DNA of 28,759 bases from Chara braunii (taxonomy: Eukaryota > Streptophyta > Charophyceae > Charales > Characeae): positions 399,737 to 428,495 of the forward strand of contig BFEA01000621.1 of assembly GCA_003427395.1 (NCBI GenBank), written 5' to 3'. The position numbers and the translations under genes are program-made. A model generated the notes under the pieces. That model worked only from the letters and a program-made list of their open reading frames with translations. It had not been told where the DNA came from and ran no database searches. Within the stretch, counting starts at the first letter, position 1, and each line of letters starts with the position of its first letter. This document shows, in pieces, positions 1 to 9,900 of the stretch.

Positions 1-98
1 TGCTCTCTAGAAGGGACGTTGTGCATGGAGCCCAGTGCACAGGTGGCTGGCACCTAAGGGGCAGGCAACTGAGATACGCATGGGAGCTTCAAGCAGAT

Positions 99-338
99 AT
101 GGAGGAAGAGGAGAGACAGCGACTGGAAGAGGAGAAGGATAGGGAACGGGACAGGGAGGTGGAGAGGTACCTCGAGAAGGACGGAGAGAACCCAAGGTCG
201 CTGGAAGAGGAGGCTGAAAGGGAAAGAGAAAAAGCCCGCGGCCTTCGTGCCTCCAAAGTCGAACAAGAGTTCTGGCTAGCACTCAATATGGCGAGAAGGT
301 CTGAGAAGAAATGGAGGGCGAATGAAGGAGGCAGCTAG
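99..338 (+). CDS. Charged coiled-coil-like ORF fragment, unknown
   Basis: This open frame has its first ATG at 99 and encodes about 79 residues. It is very rich in Glu and Arg (MEEEERQRLEEEKDRERDRE near the start), which would form a long charged helix or coiled coil. The frame is open upstream to position 21 but without an ATG, so this may be the tail of a longer frame that began before the window. I do not recognise a family. The last third overlaps a sequence that is partly repeated 108 bp downstream, which fits a retroelement or low-complexity origin better than a stable host gene. No splice or promoter signal was convincing. Low confidence that it is a real protein. Confidence 0.22.
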   Translation: MEEEERQRLEEEKDRERDREVERYLEKDGENPRSLEEEAEREREKARGLRASKVEQEFWLALNMARRSEKKWRANEGGS

Positions 339-416
339 CAGAGACAGGCATAGCCAGACCCCGAAGTCGAGCAAGAGTGCTGGCTAGCGTGGAAGGAGAC
401 AAGCATAGCCAGACCT
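256..416. repeat. Two interleaved direct duplications
   Basis: A 25-bp block ending in CTGGCTAGC occurs at 256-280 and, with two mismatches, at 364-388 (spacing 108). A second block, AGACARGCATAGCCAGACC, occurs at 341-359 and 398-416 (spacing 57). The two duplications interleave, so the segment grew by at least two rounds of local duplication. Confidence 0.75.
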
Positions 417-559
417 TCGGAGTGCCGACCATAGCTGGGACCTGCGCTGTACTCTGCGAGCACACAGGGGCTGACAGAGGTCTGGGCTATCGAGGTCTGC
501 TGGAGGCGAGAGAAGTTGGTGCCCTGCTGGACCCTCCTCCGGAGTGGGGTTCCAGGGTG

Positions 560-798
560 GTGGCGCTGCAGCCATAGCTGCAGCTTCTTCCTCAGAGGTC
601 ATCTTGTCAGGGTTTGGTGGCGCTGCTGCAGACTTCCACCCGGGAAGTCTTCCAACACTTCGTTATCATCAGATACTGTGGCGCTGGTCTTCTTCTTCAT
701 CCTTTGAGTGGCGCTTGCCCTCAGAGGCCTGTTTCAGGGTGGCGCTTCCCTTTGGAGGCTGTATCTGGGTGGCGATTGATGTTTCAGGGGCTCAAAGG
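560..798. repeat. ~30-bp degenerate repeat array, core GTGGCGCT
   Basis: The core GTGGCG starts at 560, 617, 678, 708, 739 and 769. The last four are spaced 30, 31 and 30 bp and the first two about twice that, so a ~30-bp unit is clear. Neighbouring units share further text (GAGGC near the middle and CTG or CAGG before the next core). Translations of the three forward frames are unconvincing, so this is called a minisatellite-like array and not a coding repeat. Confidence 0.7.
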
Positions 799-1305
799 TG
801 TTACAAGTGGCTAATCAGGGTTGGGGAGTGAAGCACTGCTCATTTCTGAGCAGCGCACTGTAGTACTGAAGTTATCCTGACAATTCGAGACTCTGAGTTT
901 AATAAACAGTGTGTAACTGGGTTTGGACTATCATCGTTTCATTGTTTCCTGGATGTGATCTACTCGGCTTTTCTTTACGACTGGTTGTGAGGATTGAGTG
1001 GAGTGAATTGCACTTTCAATGTACCCTGTCATATCGCATGGTCAAGTCTCCCTGTGCGGTGTGATTCTCCCATCCTCTCCCCTTCCTTCTGTGTATGTAT
1101 GGGCATACCTGGAAGTCTATGTGTGCGAGTGTTGGTCTCAGGCAACAATCAACCAGAATCATAACATTTATCCCACCAGCAATAAGAAATAATTATATAA
1201 AAAAAAAATCCCTTTTTTTATTATGTTTCTTTTGATTAGAATACTTATTTTTTCATTTTATATTTTTTTTGAAATAACAAGAAACGTCGAAATCCAAAAA
1301 AAAAA
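799..1305. other. Non-coding interval with a possible poly(A) signal
   Basis: No supportable gene. AATAAA stands at 901-906 and is followed by GT-rich text, which could be a polyadenylation signal in the R region of a degenerate plus-strand LTR. The interval changes at about 1150 to AT-rich DNA with A and T tracts. No LTR partner or primer site was found. Confidence 0.3.
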
Positions 1306-1342
1306 ATGGGGTTGTAGGGCTTTGCAAACCCTACAACCTTAT
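1306..1342. repeat. Folded palindrome, copy A
   Basis: The sequence GGTTGTAGGG followed by a short centre and CCCTACAACC can fold into a hairpin with a 10-bp outer stem. The inner part (CTTTGCAAA) adds further pairing with one bulged C. Nearly the same palindrome occurs at 14665-14701. Outside the palindrome the two flanks do not look alike. It sits in an A/T-tract-rich stretch. Confidence 0.85.
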
Positions 1343-1410
1343 GTTTTTGTTTTTTGTTTTTTGTCTATTAGTTTTTTTTTTTTTTTAATATGACATAATG
1401 ACAATGTTTT

Positions 1411-1495
1411 GGCCGCGCCCGACCGGCCGGGCCGTGGCCTGCGGTCGGGATCCCGACCGCAATCCGAATTTGACCCCGCGGTCATGACCGCGGGG
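1411..1495. repeat. GC-rich cluster with two perfect palindromes
   Basis: Two perfect palindromes lie 13 bp apart: GCGGTCGGGATCCCGACCGC at 1441-1460, and a 22-bp one with arm CCCCGCGGTCA at 1474-1495. Both carry GCGGTC facing GACCGC, giving four copies of the hexamer in alternating orientation. CCGGCCGG at 1423-1430 adds a third, shorter palindrome. A 15-T tract lies just to the left (1372-1386). The arrangement resembles the GC-rich subterminal ends of the hAT-like element at 17118-18833, but I found no partner end. Confidence 0.85.
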
Positions 1496-2341
1496 GATAC
1501 ATAGGCGCTGGCAGTTGATGGTCTTTAGGTGGTGATGCTTTCGGTGACCGGGTCTTCCTGCTTGCAACAGCGGATCGGCTACTTTCCATCATCAAGGCAG
1601 CGTGTCTTCTTTGTGCGTTTGTGCTGTGTTTGCTTGTGTGTTCGCCTGTGTGTGCAAGTACGGTGCCCACTGATTGGCACCTGTCAGTATGGCAGGGGAT
1701 CCCTCCGGCTCTCGGTGGCCTTCGGGGCATCTAAGTTCACCACGTGTGCTTATCGCTTCACTTGGCACTTACTGGTCTGTCGGATCACCTTGATGGGATG
1801 GGGTCTTCACTTCAGCGGTGCTTGGTTGGATTGTAGGGTAGGAGCTGGATAACTATATATTGGGCAAGGCATTGGTATGGCCACAAGTGGTAGTTTGGCA
1901 GCATACTTGGATCTGCCTCCTATGAGTATGTGCGGGATAGAGGAAACACTCCAAGGGTTGGCCGCATGGATGTTGTCCTTGGATCTTCTATGTGCTGTTT
2001 CTTCTTGAATATGGTGTTTACATTGTGTGTGTAACGGAGTTTCCATGGGTGTATCTTCTTCCTGCTCTGTTCTCATGCTAGATCTGTCTTGCCGGGCAGT
2101 CTTCCTTTTCTAGGGGCAATTCATTTGCACAGTTTGTGAGTGATTGAACAAGGCCCTTATCTGTCCTATTCTAGCGGACGAAACAACGTGCCCTCACCAT
2201 GGATTATGGCGGCAGGTAAGGGCCACACTTCACTACCTCATAATGAGTATTGATGACTACGGGACTTGAAAGTACAGCAATATGTCGGTGTACCTTTCCA
2301 CGTTATGGCTTTGGATAGATTCCCGTGTCACACTCATGGAC

Positions 2342-2343
<2 letters not shown>
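1496..2343. other. Non-coding interval, nothing recognised
   Basis: Mixed-composition DNA with GT-rich stretches. Open frames here are short and lack any recognisable motif. No RNA gene or mobile-element hallmark is visible before the T tract at 2344. Confidence 0.5.
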
Positions 2344-2386
<43 letters not shown>

Positions 2387-2640
2387 AAAACAAAGCTCCA
2401 TCTATTGGTGGGGAGCAACACCTGCTGGAAACCGGGTCCAGCGTCCCATAGATACAACCATATCCTCACAAATTGGCACAAACTGGGAACCGGGCCCAGC
2501 ATCCCATGATGAGTACATTCAGAAAACTCGTCAGAAAATTTCATGTAAATGAGGCTAGGAACCTACTAGAGAAATCCAATTGGCCTAAGAATGGAATTTG
2601 AAAATTGAGATACCGGGGCCCAGCTTTGGCTCAGAGAATT
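2344..2640 (-). mobile_element. Probable 3' end of a minus-strand retroposon (39-T tract)
   Basis: A run of 39 T at 2344-2382 would be the poly(A) tail of an element transcribed from the minus strand, with its body extending rightwards. The first 250 bp of that body contain a motif resembling ACCGGGYCCAGCRTCCCAT at about 2431 and 2489 (58 bp apart), plus a weaker ACCGGGGCCCAGC near 2611. The 12-mer CACTCATGGACG lies just left of the tract (2331-2342) and again at 12296-12307. It is a possible target duplication, but that would imply a ~10-kb insertion containing LINE-1. No coding frame supports the body, so its right edge is uncertain. Confidence 0.4.
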
Positions 2641-3320
2641 AGATCTACTTCAGACATGTCTATGACAACTTCATGATTCAGAAACGACTCAGAAGAACCC
2701 CCATCAATCCACTTTACCTCCCTCCGGCAAGATTGACTGCAGCGGAGCCACCATCTCTGCTGCTGGTATACCATACTCCCATCCTACCCGCTAGCCCCTT
2801 CACTGGTAGGATGCGTGATAACCCACCATCTTCTCCCACTCTCCTTATTCTCTTCTTTTTTTACGACAAACTTCAGAATATGAACAGAATTTCGGAAAAC
2901 TACTCAGAATACCCCCCCATCCATCCACTTTACCTCACTCCGGCAAGACTTACTACAGCAGAGCCACCATCTCCACTGCTGCTATGCCCTATTCCCATCC
3001 TACCAGCTAGCCCCCTCACTAGTAGGACGCGTGATATCCACCATCTGTTTCCCCATTCCCCCTCGTTCTTTTTTGGCTCAAAAAATTGGAGCTACTTAGG
3101 AAATTACTACAACAGGCTTCAAGAATCAGCAGGATTCAAAATCCGGCTCGAAAGAACCCCCCCCCATCAATCATCTGTTCCTCACTCCGGCAAGACTTAC
3201 TGCAGCAGAGCCACCATTTCTGCTGCTGCTATACTCTATTCCAATCCTACCAGCTAGCCCCCTCACTAGTAGGACGCATGATATCCTACCGTCTCCTTCT
3301 CCCACTCTCGTTTTTTTTAA
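2630..3320. repeat. Three tandem C-rich monomers of about 215-250 bp
   Basis: The anchor CCGGCAAGA occurs at 2724, 2940 and 3187, giving periods of 216 and 247 bp. Each unit has, in order: a purine-rich block near CTCAGAA, a run of C, CCACTTTACCTC or a variant, the anchor, GACTKMCWRCAGCRGAGCCACC, YCCTACC with AGCCCC, and a pyrimidine run with a T tract. The units diverge noticeably. They precede the LINE-1 coding region on the same strand, so they may be promoter monomers of its leader, as known for some L1 families. That role is inference. Confidence 0.75.
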
Positions 3321-3439
3321 GAATAGACCGCCGGGGTCCTACAAGAAACTCCCAGAATCTCGACCTCCCTACCAAACCTTTCCAGAGTTCTCAAAGTTGT
3401 CTTACTCCCTGCCGAGCTCTTCCAGGCCTCACACCCCCA

Positions 3440-4110
3440 CTTCCTGCTGGGTTACAGGGCAACACAACTCGCCCCAGCACCGACCAGCGTCATCCCAGCA
3501 GCAAACCTTGGTTGTCCCGTGATATGCCCACCCCAAAGCATCCCCAAATCTCTCTACCAGGCCTCACGCTCCTGCGTCAACAGGTTACAGGGCAACACCC
3601 CAGCATCGGCCAACGTCGTTCTGGCATCGAACAGCCGCAGATCGCTCAGTATAACAACTTCAAAGCAGCCTAGGAAAAGTTGATAGAAGTCCCAGAATCC
3701 TAAACATTCTCAAGTCCCCCTTAACGGCCACACAAGATAAAATTCAGAAAAAAGGGGGTAAAAACTAGAAATTAGTACCAACTATCCTAAAATCCCCCTC
3801 TCAACAAGCGGACCGTCAGTCCCGGCTTTCAGTCCTCGTACCAAAACTCACCTGGTCTCATACCCTCCTCTGCTAGGGTAACAGGGTACCGCAACCCTCC
3901 CCAGTACCGGCCAACCAAGTTCTGATGGACAGGAAGTGCCTTCCTCCCTCGACAATTCCTTTCGCGGCAAACCCCTAAACAGGTTACAGGGTCCACACCC
4001 CGGTGCCAACTACATTGGACGATTTGGTTATGCCTTCCACCCTCGGCATAACTCCATGGACCTCAAGCTCCCCCTGGGTTATAGAGCACAGCTCCAGCAC
4101 CGGTCTATGT
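3440..4110. repeat. Degenerate ~95-135 bp repeats with GGTTACAGGG core
   Basis: Copies of a GGTTACAGGG-like core are at about 3450, 3583, 3876, 3982 and 4076. The first two are most alike: both are preceded by AGGCCTCAC and followed by GCAACAC and then CCAGCAYCG. Spacings of 133, 293, 106 and 94 bp show decay or deletion. The block is strongly C-rich on the plus strand. One long frame (3086-3673) crosses it, but its Pro/Ser/Gln-rich translation follows from the composition, so I do not call it coding. Confidence 0.6.
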
Positions 4111-4214
4111 CATCCCAGCATCGTCCTCCTGACCTACTTACCTTAAACGACATCTCCCGTCTGTTGAAGGTCCCCTCTCATTCCTTCCACCCACCCATTC
4201 TAGTTTCCCCCTAG

Positions 4215-4572
4215 GCAACCATCAACAGAAAAAGCACCACCACAGCCGTAGATCTTTTTATCAAAGATCAGGAACAAGGTTAAGAATCTATCTGTATCGT
4301 GCTTGTGAGAAGTGAAATTAAAAGATGAAATCAATTAGTAATCAAGGAAATTTAGGTCATGAATTTTTGGCATCCACTTCATAACGAAGCTTCGAAAAGA
4401 AGAACTAATGTCTTCACAGACTTCGATAATTGAAACAGAAAATCCCAAGGAAAAACAGTAGAAAAAATTTGTGATGTCCAAACCGGACTTTCGACTCTGA
4501 TTTCTGGAAATCGGGAAAATAGTATCCAGAAACAATTATCCAGAAAAAGTATCGGATTGTCGTCATCATTAG
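4215..4572. other. A-rich interval before LINE-1 ORF1
   Basis: The strand bias changes here from C-rich to A-rich. ATCCAGAAA is repeated at about 4520 and 4538, and GTATC occurs nearby. No gene is visible. It is most likely the proximal leader of LINE-1. An in-frame TAG at 4570-4572 sets the left limit of the ORF1 frame. Confidence 0.4.
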
Positions 4573-4614
4573 ACCATAGATCAGGAAAATGCTAATCAGA
4601 AAAATGCTCAGACC

Positions 4615-6819
4615 GTGGACAAGCATTCACGTCCCCAGGGGGAACAGGTGGAACAAAATCCACCAAAAATAGGGGTATCGAGCTCTGTTCCAGTGGCTGA
4701 GAAGGGGGTGCAGAAGTCTTCTCTCGGCGCTGTAGAGAAGGGGGTGCAGGAGACTTCTCTCAACGCTGCGGATCTCCCAAATAGAGTTGGAACAGGGAAT
4801 ACTCTTGTCACCGGTACTCTTGGCCCGGACCCTAGGGACTATATGCAACCTCTCTCACCCAATGAAGGGGAGGGGGGGGAGGTATCAGCTATTCCTGAGC
4901 AGGTTATTGCTCAGGGTATTCCACGGGAACAGGGAAAGAACGAGGAATCTGATTAGGACATGGAACAGAACCAACGTGAAAATAACGGGGAATCTGATTA
5001 GGACATGGAACAGAGTCAACCTTTAATAAGAAGGAAGAGAAAGATTCAAAAAAAAAAAAGAAAATTAATAGTAAGTAAAGATAGTTCAGCAAGACACCGG
5101 GGGTCATCTTTGCATTGCGTCGAACTGAAGGGACGGGAAGAAGAACAGGGCCCAGATAAAATGAAGGAAACCCAGGTTACAGTCCCACTACTCACAGGGG
5201 GAGGTACCGTTGAGGCAATTCTGTCAGGAAATGATGAGGTAGGTTCTTCAGATCCCTTCAGGGAAGCTTTCGGCCCTGCCCCGATGGAGGTGGATCGAAA
5301 GAAAGCAGAGGATACGTCAATGGTGGACGCCTTCGAATCTACCGGGGAGAATGAGCAATTGCAGATTCCGGTGTCAGACAAAATCTCCCACCTTACTGAC
5401 TGGTTACTCAGACAACGGAGAACTAAATTTGACACAGCGCCTGACGATTTCTGGACGAAGTCGTATGAGCAATTATATGACATTTTAAATAACAGTCCAA
5501 GTCTGAAACTGGTTTTGAAACACGGTTTACCGTCTGGGTCACTTTGGCCAGTAGTTAGTCAGAGGATGTTACAAATGGTAACTGCTATGTTTCATCCTTC
5601 CAGGATGCTAGAAGAGTCGAAATCAGACCAACTATTGGTAACAACTGAAGACTCTGGGGGGACAGCTGAGGACTCGGGGGGGTCTCCAGTGTCATGCAAG
5701 GACCAACAAGAAGAGTGCACAGAGTCATGCTTGTGTCACCAGGATAGAAATATTGTTGCAATTCCCCCCAACACCAGTATAGGGAAAGATCCTTTACTTG
5801 TGTGGGTGGAGGTGGATATTTCAATCGAGCGGAAGGTAATTTGTGATCATAGCAGCGAAGAAGACGCTGCAACGAGAAGTATAGAGAAAGGATTTGCAAC
5901 GTTAACTCCCCCTGCACAGGTAGGTAAGGAAGTCATGTCTTTGGGGGAAGAAAATTTTTAAAAAATAAAATTATCAGAGGATCTTAATATTCAGTGCAAT
6001 GAAATTTTGGGGCAGGAGGTTTTGCCTTTCGAGTTGATGGGAATAGAAAGCATACAGCAGGCTCAAGAAATAGAAAAACAGCAGCCTCTGGTTTTACAAA
6101 TACAAAAGCAGAAACAAGATTTCCCGTCTCAAAGCACAGATCAACAACAGTCTCAACAAACAACACATCTACAACAAGACTATGGGGTAAGCCAACAACA
6201 ATTACAATTGAATAGGGAGAGCCAACAGCAACCACAGTCACAGCAGAAGGTGACCCTCTCATCTCATGAGACAGTCCCCTGTCTCACGCCAGTTTTACAA
6301 GAAACATGTAAACGACAGAAATTAAGAAACATTTTAGAACGGGGACAGACAGTCAGATCACAGACTGTAAAAGGTAACCTGGTGCTCCCGGTCAAGAAAC
6401 GGAATGGGAAATGGGAATTAGGGTTGTCCCCAATAGGGCAGGATCATTATGGGGGAATAACGCTGGGAGGTTGGACAACATATGTTGAGTATAGGAGCGC
6501 GAATGACAGGATTTTCAAAAGGGATTTACATGATTTTCTATCTAAACATTATGATCTCGGACCTCAAGCTACCCTCATAGAGATAGGAGAAAAGGCACAA
6601 ATGGCTAAGAGGGACATTTTTGTGCGGTTTGAAGATAAAAAAGAGGCGGGACTCAAATGGTTTTCACATCCTACCCTGCTTGACTTGCAATGTCTCAAGA
6701 TCAAGGCTAATTCAGTTTGGTCAGTGACTGACGTGTTGTCTTTTTGCTGCTCAATATTAAAAATTGGAGTTCTCCTCTCTTCTTTAGAATTTGAGAAGGG
6801 TACTTGGACTAGATTATAG
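4615..6819 (+). pseudogene. LINE-1 ORF1, nucleic-acid-binding protein, three stops
   Basis: A single frame runs from after the TAG at 4570 to 6819 and is broken only by TAG 4954, TAG 4999 and TAA 5959. Continuity of the frame across all three stops shows one ancestral protein of roughly 700 residues. There is no ATG at the left end (the frame passes GTG at 4615), so the true start is lost or lies elsewhere. Visible parts are an acidic/polar N-terminus, a basic patch at about 5032-5070 (RRKRKIQKKKRK, possibly nuclear or RNA binding), an acidic middle, and a Gln-rich stretch at about 6050-6250. Near the end, around 6610-6650, DIFVRFEDKKEA resembles the third strand of an RRM. ORF1 proteins of this class normally coat the element RNA. 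No CCHC knuckle is visible. The RRM reading is inference; a different fold is possible. Confidence 0.65.
4944..5020. repeat. 45-bp direct duplication inside LINE-1 ORF1
   Basis: The block starting GGAATCTGATTAGGACATGG at 4944 recurs at 4989, with 25 identical bases and then near-identity. The 45-bp period keeps the frame, so the duplication copied an in-frame TAG (4954-4956 and 4999-5001). Confidence 0.9.
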
Positions 6820-6943
6820 ACATAAGAGACAGGTCTGGTGAACATTTCTGCTTTGGGTAGCAATGGAGGCTTTGCAGGCTTTCTATGGGAGGAATCCAGC
6901 ATGACACCGTGCTACACAGATAGCGGATTTGGATATTAAGTCC

Positions 6944-9900
6944 ATGAATGTGAATGGGTTGGTAACGGCGGATAGGGAGAAAAGGAGAGCGTTGATAGAA
7001 CAATTGAAAGGAGTAGGGGGACGAACGTGGCCGGATCTCATTTGCATTCAAGAAACTCACCTCACAGACTCCCACATTCACACAGGAACACATAATTTAA
7101 TTTGGCCGCATACTAAACTCCACTCTTTGGGCCCACGTAGTGGATCGGGAGGAGTGGCTATTTGGTTTCCACCTTATTCAAGGGCTGAAATCATACAACG
7201 AACAGCGGATAAGAATCAGGGCAGGTGGGTATCAACAATGATTATGTATGAATTAGAAGTAATTTGTGTGATTAACGTATATGGCCCTAATGATGTTCAA
7301 GAAAGGGTTAATTTCTTTCAAGAAATCAGAACTCAGATTCCGGATGGGATTCCAGTCATTATAGCGGGAGACTTCAAACCCCGAATAGATGGTTGGATCG
7401 TTGGAAAATACCTTCACCCTGTACGACTTATGTAGAAGTGGATGAGATAATAATAGACTCTCTATGCGAAGGGGAACATTTATTTGACACGTATAGAAGG
7501 ATTTTCCCCCAGGAACGTCTATTTACATGTATCCGTAATAGTGGATCGCCACCCCAAACTCGCTCTAGAATAGATTTGATCCTTATGTCGGAAGATTTAG
7601 GTAGAACCCTACTATGGGCGGCCATATTCCCACAAAGTCCATGGCGAAGTGCGGATCATAAAATGTGCATAGGCTCTTTTAGCATTTAGAAAAAAAACAG
7701 ATCAAGGAAGAAAATTCTATAAATTAAATACATCATTATTATCACAGGGTCATTTTAAACAATACATAAGGGATGTATGGGAATTTTGGCACACAACTAG
7801 GAATAGACATGATTCGTATGAGGATTGAATTAACAGTGGTCTTGCATTCATTGCTAGAAAATGCAATGAATTTTCGAATCTGCAGGCAAAAAACAAGTAT
7901 TTACAAGAAATTAATATTCAAGAACAAATTATGAACTACGAACTAACAGAGCACCCTCATATATTACCTCACCCAGTAGACATTCAGGATCTTAAGAATC
8001 AATTGTTATCCTTCGCTCAACATCATTGGCAAGGACACTTAATTAGAGGCAAACTTAAAAATTTTATGACAGAAGGTCAAATGGATGCTTCTTTTTTTGC
8101 ACTCGCCCGATCACGATCTCGACGTTCATTCATTGAACGACTTATGAACTCAGGGGGTTCTGATCCCGGCTTGTCCTCTTCTTCTGCAGGTAGTCTTAAG
8201 ATTGCTTATGATTTTTTCAAAAACTTTTTTCCCCGGCCAAGCACCCAGAAATGAGAAGAGAGGATGACATTGCAATAACTAATTTCTTACAACCTATGAC
8301 TCAATTGCTTTCGCAGGAGCAGAGAGACTCTCTCGAGCGTCCCTTAGGTCAGGATGAAATATGGACAACACTTTTACAGATGGATGAGGAAAAAACACCA
8401 GGGATAGATGGACTTCCAAAAGAATTCTGGGAAGCTATGTGTCCCTTATTTGCATTAGACTTAACAAAATTTTATGATTCAATATTGGAATCAGGTCGGA
8501 TGGGAGAACTGGTGGGGCAGGGTATTCTCACGCTCCTACATAAAAAAGGAGATAAAACAAATATCATGAACTATAGGCCAATCACCTTGTTGTCTATTGT
8601 GTATAAAATGTTAGCTAAAGCACTGACCAATAGATTAATTCCATTGATGACTGACATTATCCATTCTTTACAAACTGAAGTTATTAGTGGTAGGCATATT
8701 CAAGATAATATTCTACTGATTAATGAAATGGTTAAATTAACTTAAATTCTCTAGACAATCTAAACAAAATACAGCCTTTATTTTCATTGATTTTGAAAAG
8801 GCCTATGATCATGTAGATTGGTGTTTTTTGGAAGCTTGTCTGGTTAAAATGAATTTTGGTCATAACATGAGGAAATGGGTTCGTATACTGCATACTAATG
8901 CCACGACAAGAATTCAAGTAAATTGACTTCTCTATCAAGAAATTAAGTTACAAAGGTCGGTCAGGCAGGGTGACCCCTTGACACCCTTTTTTTTTTTAAT
9001 TATTATGGAAGCATTAGGGGCTAATCTTATAGCGAATAGTAATTTACAACGACTAAGAATCTCGGGTATTCCAGAGGAAGCCATTTCAGTTTGCTCTATG
9101 TTTGCAGACGATCTCACAGTCATGATGGAAGCAACATACGATAATATGATAGAAATTCAAGCTTTGATGGAAAAATTTTCAGAAGTTTTTGATATGGTGG
9201 TTAATTGGGGTAATAAAACCCAAAGTTGGTGGATTCACTCCATAGGGGACCGGCCTCCAGAACAACCTAGAGTGAAATGATTACCATTAGAAGCCCCTAT
9301 CGTATACTTGGTGTTTCTCTCACGACAGTTGGGAAACCTATATCTCATGATGACTGGGTGTCCAGTCCGACGATTGATAAAATGCAACAATATAAGAACA
9401 AGTACACCTCTATATTTGGGAAAGCTCTTATCATTAATAATGTTATTCTTGCTTCTATCTAGTATAAGTCAGCTTTGTGGTCTATAAGCAATACACGCAC
9501 CAAGACTCTGTAGAGACAGGTTACAACGTTCTTATGGAGGGGTAATCATGAGCAGGATAAGGTCATCCCTTGAGTGGGGTGGAGATATTTGATCCAACCC
9601 AAAACTAGGGGAGGCTTGGGGATCCTTGATCCTAACCTACAATACCGAGCCCTTGCCATACAGTGGGGAAAAAAACTAATTTTATCAATGGGAATTCCTT
9701 GGCAGGTCATGGCCTTGGAACATATTCGTAGATTAGCCCCAACCTCATGTGAGGATATACACCCGCTTTCTTGGATCGAAGACCGTTTTTGGACTATCCC
9801 TAGGGCAGAGATAGGGGGAAATGGAGAAGGAGAAAAGGAGGAAGCAAGGAGAGATTTAGTATTAGATAATTTGTGGGTAAATCTGCTGAAAATATGGAGA

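Noticed and set aside
2266-2544. ORFs through the T tract coding runs of Phe or Lys
   Set aside because: They arise only from the 39-T homopolymer and carry no motif.
2673-3673. Two ORFs of about 195 codons rich in Pro, Ser and Leu
   Set aside because: The translation follows the C-rich repeat composition; frames change between repeat units and no domain is visible.
4590-4620. AAAAATGCTCA as the left target duplication of LINE-1
   Set aside because: It matches the right flank GATGCTCAAC for only about 7 bases and lies inside the ORF1 frame.
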